A DNA stretch of 64,000 nucleotides from Gymnopus androsaceus JB14 (lineage: Eukaryota; Basidiomycota; Agaricomycetes; Agaricales; Omphalotaceae): contig ML769419.1 of the NCBI GenBank assembly GCA_009733575.1, positions 186,001 to 250,000 on the forward strand, in the 5' to 3' direction. The notes under the pieces are model-generated. The model did no database searches. It saw only the letters and a list, made by a program, of their open reading frames with translations, and was not told where the DNA came from. Shown here in pieces: positions 46,499 through 55,822 of the stretch. The position numbers and the translations under genes are program-made. The first letter of the stretch is position 1; each line of letters opens with the position of its first letter.

Positions 46499-47600
46499 CT
46501 ATTCAGAGGACTCCTCATCATCATACTCATTCAGCTGCTTCAATTCGGCATCGGTGGGAAGATTGTATAGTTTGAGCGTATCTTCTCCAAACTTCTTCAT
46601 GAACTCATCATAAGGAAGATTTTTCCACTCCAGCGTCCTAGTCAAATCAGCACAAATGTTGGGTACTGGAAGAGCAACTCCATTGTTCATATAGATGGCT
46701 CGCTCACGCACCGACATTTGATTGAAGAATGAGGGCTCAAAATAATCAATGGGGACACCCTTTGGAAAATGGGTGATTGTAGCTGTGATTGGTGCTGCAG
46801 GCTCAATGCGAATGCATTCCGCCCTGTGAAGGATTAGGCATGTTGTCATTACAAAGAAGGGGGGCACATACCGAGCACCAGTTTGTCGTTTAAAAGCCTT
46901 TTGATATCTGCTATCCGCAAGGCGTAAAAGGGAGCTGACAACAGGATTGCAACCCTCTTTTGCACAAGACAAATACTGTTCCCCATTGTGATTGGGGTCA
47001 CACTCATCCTCCAAATGGCCTTCATTCTCCTCAGCTAAGCGCACAATGTGCTTGCTGCAGCCATTGTCTTTGAGCTGCTTGACGCGAATTTTGCGAAGCT
47101 AATGAACCTTTAGTGAGAGAAAAAAGATCAAAAAGGTTAGTACTCACATGGTTGCGGCGTCGATACACATTTCTGCACCCATTTTCCATCACAACAACTC
47201 CTGCAGCCTTGCCTTCTTTGCATGCTTGCTCGGCCATGAATCCAAAGACAAAACTTCGGTAGAGCTTCATGAAGAAGCTGTAGTTGGTAATGAACAATAG
47301 ATTGGCATTCATGAATGTGTATCCGGACGCTGTGACCACGGTTTTGAAGGTTGAAATAGCGAGATGTTTGTGCAGAGCATTGTACATGGACTCCACAGTC
47401 CCAAGAACATCAGGCTGCCAGTGAATGAGACCTACATTGCCAATAGCGTTAAACATGATAAGAAGATGACCTTCATCAATACGGTTTGCATCTTTGGCAA
47501 TCTGGTTTTGCACAGCAGCTACAGCAGCAAGTGCCGCTTCCAAGTTTGGCATTGCGGAGGATACCAGGTTTTCAATGTGAGCATCAAATGCAATCTCAGT
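46499..47600 (-). pseudogene. Transposon-associated gene of unknown function, fused behind a FAS2 fragment
   Basis: Exon blocks of the minus strand: 47590-47160 (HIENLVSSAMPNLEAALAAV to ENGCRNVYRRRNH, GTGAGT donor), then about 47100-46874 (LRKIRVKQLKDNGCSKHIVR, HLEDECDPNHNGEQYL, ...RYQKAFKRQTGAR, GTATGT donor), and a last block from about 46825 (AECIRIEPAAPITATITHFP, GVPIDYFEPSFFNQMSVRER) to the TAG before 46499. Proteins with the DECDP motif and a Gx-PIDFY-PxWFN block recur in basidiomycete repeat regions; I know no function for them. It has no start of its own: its frame is entered from the sequence TEIAFD, which belongs to FAS2. Confidence 0.6.
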
Positions 47601-47804
47601 CATGTTTGATGTAGTGCATGTAGAGCTTGATATGCCGAGTGGCAAAACACTCCTGGAACTTTGTGAACTCTTCACTGTTGATAACAGCACCCCCACCACC
47701 TCCATCATCTGCAGCTCCAGGCACCATGAAAGAGATACTAGAACACTTAGCATATGCTGCTGTAACCCCATCAACCCAACTGCTAAGCGGACTCTATGGT
47801 GGTA

Positions 47805-48779
47805 AGATAGAGGACAGGCAAACCCGGCCAACCCCACGTGGCAGATCGTGATGCCCTTTATTTGGTAATTCTCATCAGTATAGCTACTTTTCAATAAATT
47901 GTGCTCTTTCTAAGGGCTATTGACAAAATCTGCTCCCAATGATCAATGAGAACGTATCTCATCTCAATGATCAGCTTTTTTCTATACTTTTAAACTAAAA
48001 AATGAGAGAGAAATATGAGATACAATTCTGGCCACTTCCGCTAATTGCGCTAATCACGAAAAGTAAGATTTCCATTTAAGCTTTTCCATCGTCTACTTTC
48101 TTTTTCTTCGCGTTTACAAATGGGCAAGCGCAAAAATTGGGTACAGAACCATGTTTCAAACTGGATCTATCGCTTTTATCCGGAGTCCAGTAGAGAGGAG
48201 GACCTTCATCGGAACACCTTGGAAGCATTGGAGCAGGTTCCTTTGATTACAATCCGTCGATTTGTTGTACGGACTTACCGATTCATGGATACTTATGCTT
48301 GAGGACTGAATGGACGACAAGCTGCTTGGGCTGCTCGCAAATACAGAGGTTCACTGGTGTATACTTCCTGATTCAATTATGCAAGAATTGCTTGACAAAA
48401 CATCACCTAGTACATATTCTTATTGTTATTATTGCATTGTATATACTTATCCTGTATCCATGATCATATATGTATCATATCTTCACTTGTATATAGTTAT
48501 AGTGTACACTTCTTCACTTGTAATTAGCAATACTCATACATCTTGATAGTATTTTGTATATAACTCGCACAGATTCCATTGAAAAATCACAGGTAAAATT
48601 AGATAACCTTATGAGATGTATTTAAATGAAACATTCAAGGTGGATTTTGTATAACAACTCTGGTTGGGCTAATAAGAGGCGAAGAAGAGTTTACGCATGG
48701 TAAAATTACTAAATAAGGAGTGTGATGTAACGTGTGACATGCTCACGTGGGGTTGGCTGGGTTTGCCTGTCCTCTATCT
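47805..48779. mobile_element. TA-flanked element inserted in the FAS2 fragment
   Basis: The ends are inverted for about 40 bp: both begin AGATAGAGGACAGGCAAACC and continue to CCAACCCCACGTG, with one mismatch. TA flanks both sides (47803-47804 and 48780-48781). Keeping one TA and removing 47805-48779 rejoins the minus-strand codons ATT CTT CTT GGT ACC ACC ATA as ILLGTTI, the expected FAS alpha sequence. TA duplication points to the Tc1/mariner group or a related MITE. It carries the decayed frame at 48120-48410. Confidence 0.85.
48120..48410 (+). pseudogene. Decayed ORF inside the TA-flanked element
   Basis: The frame MGKRKNWVQNHVSNWIYRFY continues through LEALEQVPLITIRRFVVRTY to a TGA at 48301-48303; beyond it GLNGRQAAWAARKYRG is readable in the same frame, then a shift leads to LPDSIMQELLD. 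The GLxGxQAAWAxKKYRGHRxLP word occurs, from memory, in small proteins spread through basidiomycete repeats. The TGA may derive from CGA (Arg). Function unknown; it is not the DDE catalytic domain. Confidence 0.5.
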
Positions 48780-49136
48780 TACCAAGAAGAATTCTGTCAG
48801 CACATAGACAACCCAAACCCCAAGAGTTCAACAATATGCCTTTACAGCTGACAAGTTGAAACCACCAGGGAGCTTATCACCAATCAAATGTGAAATAAGA
48901 CTGGTGGTGTACTTTCCCAAAGATCCACTGTGGCAAGGACACAATGCATGCCTCAGTTCCTCAAGACGCAGCTCCTCTCCTTTCTCAGAGAACACTTGTT
49001 GTAGATCACCCAGAGCAGCAGCAGGACAGGAGCAGGTGGATGCAAAAGGTGCAGATGCAACAGCAGGCACAGCAAACCTGTGCTTCTGTTTTGCTGGTTG
49101 TACTGGTGTGCATTCTTGCACCCATGGTTGTGAAAG

Positions 49137-49229
49137 TTACACATAACTCCTGAAAAGTCTTGGTTGGGTTTAATGCATAACTACCCAGTTATAATTATGC
49201 GTAAGAGCCAGCCAGCACATTTTACTGGC
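49137..49229 (+). repeat. Left inverted repeat of the KDZ-type element
   Basis: It contains CTGAAAAGTCTTGG, GGTTTAATGCATAACTACCC, TTATAATTATGCGTAAGAGC and CAGCACATTTTACTGG. The right end carries the same series in reverse complement at roughly 80-85 percent identity. Confidence 0.75.
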
Positions 49230-49949
49230 TCACTGGGGAAACTGGAGGATAAGTCAGATGCCGGTACTTAGCAATCCCTGGCATTGGTCCAAAACACTCA
49301 CAACATTTAAGTCAAGTCCTAATACGGTATTATTTAGTCTCTTGTAAACAGACAACTACACGATTGTAACGATGTGTAGAGAGTCTGTCACCTAAGGCGG
49401 ATCATTTGGGCACTTGTATTTAGACGCCGATATCTTATGTAATCTCCTCCGATCCGACTCGGTCCGACTCGGAACGCTGCCAAAACACCGTATTCCTCCA
49501 ATCTGCCGCATTGCAAAAGCATAAATGCAATGAATTTCAGTTCTTAGATGACTTTCTTAAGTCAAGGGCTTAATCTGAATAAATTCATGCAAGTTTGCTA
49601 TCAGAAGAGAGTGAGTACTTAGTGTTAATTTTTGGTTAATTTCAGCCATTATTTCAAGGGAAAGTGAAGATTTTGGAGTGTTAGGCATTCATAAGGCAAT
49701 ATTACACCAGTGTAGGCCAGGAAACCATAAAACAACTTAAATGCATGTTGAACATCAAAACAAAGACACTGGTATGGTTTCGGCAGGGTGCCAAGATTAT
49801 GTAAGATTAGTAATAAGACACAAGTGCCCAAGCAGCCGATACTTAAAAAATAGACTAGGTATTATTACTGAGCAAGCATGGAATTTAGCTGTTATGCATA
49901 AAAGGAGCTATGTGTACATAAATAAAAGAAGTTATGAGTTATGTGTATC

Positions 49950-52888
49950 CTGCTATACTGTCCTACTCCTCCTGCTCCTGCTCCTGCTCCTCCTCTTGCT
50001 CATCTCCATCATCATTGTAGTTTTCTTGGTTGTTGGTAATTGCATCTTTGGATTCTCCTGGCTCATCCATCATCTCCACATTCTTTGCATCTTCCACACC
50101 CTGAGCTACCACTCCAGTCCAATGAATGGAAAATCAACTAGAAGTTCCACAAAACATTGCTGCTTGCAAGGAAGCAAATACCACCACCCTCTCCCTGTGT
50201 TCCTCATCTTTTCTGACTGAAAAAGGGCCACCATAATCTGCCTGCTGCTCCCAATCCTTCGCTTTAACATCCAACATCACCAAGCAGTGTTGCATCTCTT
50301 CCTCCACTAATATGACCTCTTCCCTCCATTGCTCTGCTCAGGCGTGCACCTTACACCACTCCACTCGGATACCTGAATCAAGACAATCAGTTCTATTCAA
50401 CTTCATCCATATGATGTGAATGTACCTTCCGCTAATGCCTCCTGGTCTATTAGCTCTCCTCCACCTTCCATCCAGATCCATGATGTTAATCTTGTACCTT
50501 CACCTAGACCCTTCCACATGCACTCCAGTTCCTTCCGGCATGCATCCATTCCTACCCGTACATTCTCTGCTTGCTCCTTCTCTGTAGCCTGGGCTCTCAT
50601 CTCTGCTCTCCTCTTCTTTCTTAACTTCTTCCTTGACATACCAGCTGCCATATCCCGATCATCCAACATGTGTATATCTGAGGGCTGAAGCTTCCTCCAC
50701 CCCACCTTTTGTTCTCCAATTATCCGAACTAAAGCAGCTCTAATATCAGAATATTTCCTGGCTGATAAATTGATCAACCTCTGGCTTCTCTGGAATAGCA
50801 CCTGAGACTTCCAAACCCTCAGGTGCTATTCCAGAGAAGCCAGAGGTTGCCCTTGATGCACAACATTTGTGATGCGGTAGGTCAAAAGTTGAGCCTTTAT
50901 ATGAAGGTTGTTTCACGAATGATCCAAAGAACTACACAGCTGCAACTCTCTCAGCTTCTGTTCTAGCTCCACCAGTCCTTGCCAACAGCCTTGTTGCTCC
51001 TCTGAACTCAACTTGGAAGGAAAGACTAATGGCATATCTTTGGCATTCTCAGGAAGGCTACCCTTTGCTGCTCATTTCGCAAGAATTTGCAATACCACAG
51101 GCATATACACTGCCTGGTAGGAATGGAGATGACCCACCATTCAACTGATCTTCATGCGCTTCTGGATAATCAACATTTGCTGCATAGGAGTCTGTTCCTT
51201 GGATTTTGTCCTGGCCATTTCATGCTGCAAAGTATGCCTAGGAAGAACCGCTTATAAGCAATAAGTAGAAACCTGAAATGCAATAGCACTCACATTGCAT
51301 CTTGGGCATCCAACATTTGACTCAGAAAGGTACTTGGCGTGACAGTGTGAACCACTGGCCCTTTGTCCTCTTGCTTGGCCTCCTCTTTCACCAAGTTGAG
51401 TCGAACATGTGCCTCATTCATACCTGCCTATAACAGCTTAGCTGTAAGTATTTCCAACAATTGTAAATACTTGCCTGTTTTTGTAGTGCTTTAGGAATTG
51501 ACTGCTTGTTGTTCCTTGACTGGGAGTTCCAGCTCATTGTTCCAAGCCTCAATAATATCTGTCCACTCCTTCACTTCACCATCTTGACCCTCTGAAAATT
51601 CTTCCAGGCTTTTACAATGAATCTCAGCTTGAGCAACTGCTTCATGCATACATTTTCTTAATAGAACACCTATTTAAATATTGCCCTTAGCCATGTGAAA
51701 AATAATAAACAAAAGAACTGTGTCTACGCACCCAAACCAGTCAGCTTCCTCCAGTTCCAATGCCCAAAGTGATCATTGAGAACCTCATGCCTATTCCCAG
51801 GCCCCATATCTCAAGTGCTTGTAGCCACAGGTCCCATATGAGCCCAGCCCCTCTTAATTCCCTCTCCATCTGTTCTACCTGCTCCAGGGAGCCAATTCAG
51901 CAAAAAATTGACTTGACAGCTTTAAATGTGCCCTAGTAGATGTGTTTTAGGGACAACAAAGAGCAATGATTTTGGGGGCCAATTCTCTTTCACAAGTGCC
52001 GGCATGGACTTCATACGTTGGCATAGATTTCTTGAACATTGACATACAATGTCATACAACTGTACAAGCTTTAGCTGAGGATCCACATAATGCAGCAAAG
52101 AGCCAAAGGAATAATCAACATTGGCATATCTATGTAGATGCAGCTCAGCTGAAATGTCTGGACAAATTTAAAAATCATGTACCACTCCCTTTTCTGCAAA
52201 TCCACTACACTATTTGGCATCACAAATTCATGGCGAGTGCATACAGATAGTCCAACACTGGTCATTGCATATCCCTGGGAGAACTTGGTATTCACATGGT
52301 CCAGGACTGCTAATCATGTACAGGTTGACATCTAAATTGTTATGCATAAGTAAAATAATGTGTAAGACAAATAATGCATAAGAACCTTACCTCGTGCTGA
52401 TCAGTCACGCCTTTGAGAGATTCACAGTATGGCTTGTCTTCTACAAAGTAAGAGGAGCCAGGCCAGGTAAACATAGCTTACCAGAATTGCCCCAGTTCAT
52501 GCTCAAAAATGGAAGCAGTAGTGCTTAAATTGATGGCAGTCTGAGCAGACTCTCTGGCATCCCTTCTGATAACAATCTGGCGCTTAGCATAACCTAAGTA
52601 GATGATCTTGTCACCTGCATGCTTTGCACAGGATGGAGATTTTGCACCCATGGAAGCGATCTCATCATTGTCACTGGAGTTAGATTCTGTATTGACCTCT
52701 GAATCACTAAAGGTATTCAGAGAGGCACTGTCCATGCTGTTTGTGGCTGGAGAAGAGACCACACTAGCAGAAGAAGTTGAATTTGAGATATTGGCATTGC
52801 TGGAAGATGGAGGCATTTTGGTAGAGTTGCTGGCGCAGTTGGGCAAGTATTCATGTTCAACTGGGGTTTTAGATGGGGGAGTATTCAT
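49950..52888 (-). pseudogene. KDZ transposase, truncated and decayed
   Basis: The N-terminus (from about 52888) is MNTPPSKTPVEHEYL with a Ser/Asn-rich acidic region and YLGYAKRQIVIRRDARESAQ. The catalytic part follows: NTKFSQGYAMTSVGLSVCTR with HEFVMPNSVVDLQK, then (shifted) NVDYSFGSLLHYVD, LYDIVCQCSRNLCQRM, GAGRTDGEGIKRGWAHMGP and GPGNRHEVLNDHFGHWNWRK. These are the ARHEFV, YDIACQW, GEGIERxW and NDHxGxWNWRK landmarks of KDZ recombinases (RNase-H fold). The C-terminus (50801-50403 onward) has RKLQPSDIHMLDDRD and, after an intron, RVEWCKVHA and EEMQHCLVMLD. The Cys-rich domain expected between N-terminus and core is missing, and several shifts and stops occur. Confidence 0.8.
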
Positions 52889-53221
52889 CTGAAATTTTGT
52901 GTTAAAAAAAGGAGAAATATGAGAAAAGAAAAACAATACTACATTCAGTATATGCTGTCACAAGAAATAATGCTGTTGTTTGAAGAATTGAGGAAAGAAT
53001 CGAGATCTGAGATACAGGTCCGCAGAACTAGATTGTTGCCACCGGCTGTTGTGGAGCTTGGGCTGATATTGATTCTTGCATTCAAACATCTGGCCTGTTC
53101 ATTGATCCTTGATTTTAACGAACTGCTCTGCAACTTTCAATTAGACTGAAAAAAAGGTAGGTAAGGTATCTTGCGGTGTCCCAATGGTTCTTGCTCTGAA
53201 ATATCTTTATATCTAAGAAGC

Positions 53222-53921
53222 ATGATGGCAGCGGCCACTGCAAGCTTTGGACACGAGTTTACTACTTTGAAGCAGGATGCTGGTAAGTGCAATGACTTTC
53301 CAGAGAACAAATGATGAGCTAATCTGGATAGTAGAGAATTATTTATTCACTTGGAACCCATTGACTACGACAAAGCTTTGTGCACTGTGCATTCAACATG
53401 TCACTGAGCTTAACACAGATAACTGCGCGTAGATAGACTTCTTTAATTGCTTGTGCTTTTATGCTAATAAACTGATAACTAATAACAGGAACTTTAGAAT
53501 TGCAGTTTAGTCTGGAAATTCCGCTGTTGTTGAGGCTGCATATTATCTTTCTCTTTTCCGCACCACATCGAATGATGCAGCATCCACAGGGAGACAACTT
53601 CATGAAGAATACTCTAGGAAGCTGCAGCCTATTCCAAATAATTTGGTTGAATGCTGTAATCAAATTCAGACTGCCACTAGGGAGACTACCCAAATTGCTG
53701 CTAAGAATGCCACTGAAGCAACTCACATCAGAGAGGATATGGCCATACTTGTAGAGCATGGAATCATACCATTACCTCCAGCTGGGTTGGATTTGTTTCC
53801 AAGTAACCTTGAGGAGTCCATCTGGCAGTGCCAGGGAGGCAGGGATTCACGGAGGATTGCCTGGAGGACTATTTATGTGCAAGAAAATGCTGGTGTCATG
53901 ATCAAGTGTAAAGTGGGCTGA
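53222..53921 (+). CDS. Small two-exon gene candidate within the KDZ element
   Basis: Exon 1 (53222-53282) reads MMAAATASFGHEFTTLKQDA to a GTAAGT donor. A second block (about 53511-53921) reads SAVVEAAYYLSLFRTTSNDA, then ECCNQIQTATRETTQIAAKN, EDMAILVEHGIIPLPP and ends CKVG. The middle is Ala/Thr/Gln-rich and helical, coiled-coil-like. The phases of the two blocks do not join directly, so another small exon may exist. No known family. It lies between the divergent transposase and the large accessory gene. Confidence 0.4.
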
Positions 53922-55194
53922 ATGACAGGTTGAATGATGGGCAATAGTCAGTTATGGGGGGTGATTATGTGCGTGCTATGTCCTTTAATCTGATTATTTT
54001 TCTTGTTATGTACATTGCATTATTACCAATTAGATTTCATTTATGCATAAGATGATAACTAGTTATGCATAACAGTTCTTTGTGTACCTATATTTGATAT
54101 CTGTTTGACTGCTTACTTTTTCTAGCTTTAACTGTTACTTTCCTGATGCACTTTTACTTTCTCTAAACACATAACTGAACTTCTTTCAGAAAAAGCTGAA
54201 TCGTCTCTATTTCAATGGCTAGAAGAAAGAGTAAATTGGCTGCATCCACCACTACAGCTACTTCTTTGAAAACCTCTTCCTCAACTTTGAAAACTTCTTC
54301 CTCAAGAGCTTCTTTGAAAGCAAAAGCTTCTTTCGTGAAGGCCACTATGAAAACCAGGACTTTGAGGAATTCCTCTGACACCACTGCTTCTAAAGCTGCA
54401 AAAGTTTCCTCTTTGCATGTTAATTCCACTGCTTCCAAAGCCGTGAAAGTTTCCTCCTCACATGCTAATGCCACTGCTTCCAAAGCCACAAAAGCTTCTT
54501 TGAAGGCCGCTAATAAAGCTGGTGCCACTGCTTTGGTAGAAAAGGCAGCTCTAGAGTTGGGGGACAATGTCGATGACAACAACAATGAATGACAAGGGTG
54601 AGGATGAGGACAAGGAGAAAGACAAGCTTGAGGAGGAGGAAGAGGAGGGGGAGGTGCAGGTGCCCGAGGTGAAAAAAAGGGGAAGTTCAGGGGCATTTAA
54701 AGGGGCACATCTGCGGTATCTCCAGAAGCACTTGCCTGACTATGGGAAAATTAAGAAGCAGGCAAAGAAATCGGCTTGGCTTGCAAAATTTACAAAGCAG
54801 TGGACGGATAAGTTTCCGTGGCATACAGGTGAAGAGCCAGCTGAATTTGCACCACTCAACAAAGATCCTTGCCCTCTGCCAGTAGATGAGCATGAAGCGC
54901 TTTTGAAACAAAGGAAAGAAGTTCACGATTGTGTTAAAGCCTGAGGTTCTGCGGTACATTTGTTTTTTTGACAAGTCTTCAAAGCTGATGAGCTCACTGT
55001 TCCCATTTACACAAGTAATCAACTGGATGCATTGTTATGTTGGCAAAGCATCATCAGATCAAAGGAAGGCACAGGGAGCTGATCCTTTTGCATCACTGTT
55101 GAAGTTTTTGCAGCAGATCAGAAAGGGTAGCCCTCATTGCACGGAGGACACTAAGTTTTACATGTGTCATCCCATGTACACACCAGAGGCTATA

Positions 55195-55822
55195 GCGGTA
55201 TTAAAATAAACCCCAACAAGTTCTCAGAGGCATATTTTAATGTTTGCAACAAGTTCTCTCATGGCCTATAACTGCCTAATAAACCCTAACCATAGTTTAG
55301 TAAGATTGGGCCATATCTCGGGAACTAGGGGCTGTGGGAAAAAACGGAAATGGCTACACCCCCTTATTTTTTGCCTTTTTCCAGTGGTGCCTCCACTTTG
55401 CCCTAATCTAAAGTTAGGGTTATGACCAAATATAGTAATAAGCACTGTTTTGGTCAGGTCCTGTTAGGGTAAGCACTTGTGCTTACCCTAACATAGAGAC
55501 CTGATAAAAACAGTGCCAAACAAACAGTGAACATAGGTTAGGGTTAGGGTGGTTAGCGTTTAGGGGTTGAGAATAATAATGGGGGTGTGGGGGCTTGCCC
55601 CCACTGTTAAAATATTAGTAAGGGTTAGGGTTAGGATGCAAGGTAGGGCTAGGGTTGGGTGCAGGTGACCTACACAAGCATGGGAAAAATGCGCATTTTT
55701 TCCCACGGGCCCTTGTTCTCTCTGTATTGATATTTCTTTTTTGGGTAAAAGCTGTGCTTACAACTTGTTGCAAATATTAAAATATGCCTCTGAGAACTTG
55801 TCAGGGTTTATTTCAATACCAC
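55195..55822. mobile_element. TA-flanked MITE with telomere-like repeats
   Basis: The 628-bp element is flanked by TA (55193-55194, 55823-55824). Inverted ends are about 55 bp: GCGGTATTAAAATAAACCC on the left and, reversed, GTGGTATTGAAATAAACCC on the right, followed by ACAAGTTCTCAGAGGCATAT at both. Keeping one TA rejoins GAG GCT ATA ATG AAC CAG in frame (EAI then MNQ), so the insertion site is exact. The interior has GGTTAGGGTTAGGGT (about 55537-55552), AAGGGTTAGGGTTAGG (about 55619-55634) and further TAGGGT/CCCTAA words. Confidence 0.88.

Larger units (their letters stand above)
47590..49013 (-). pseudogene. Fragment of fatty acid synthase subunit alpha (FAS2)
   Basis: From 49013 leftwards the frame reads LGDLQQVFSEKGEELRLEEL, SGSLGKYTTSLISHLIGDKL, PGGFNLSAVKAY, then (shifted) WGLG...ADRILLG. 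After a 975-bp insertion it resumes with TTIES, WVDGVTAAYAK, GGGGAVINSEEFTKFQECFA, TRHIKLYMHYIKHD and EIAFD. This is the linker between the ACP and ketoreductase domains of fungal FAS alpha, the cytosolic complex that makes palmitate. Only about 150 of roughly 1900 residues are present, with stops and shifts. At EIAFD it passes straight into the unknown transposon-associated gene. Confidence 0.78.

Noticed and set aside
49960..50005. CTC/CTG triplet run as an independent microsatellite feature
   Set aside because: On the minus strand it encodes the Glu/Gln-rich tail of the KDZ transposase frame, so it is better treated as coding low complexity.
54163..54696. 177-codon minus-strand ORF opposite the accessory gene start
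   Set aside because: Antisense of the Ser/Ala/Lys repeats; hydrophobic composition arises from the complement of SerAla codons.
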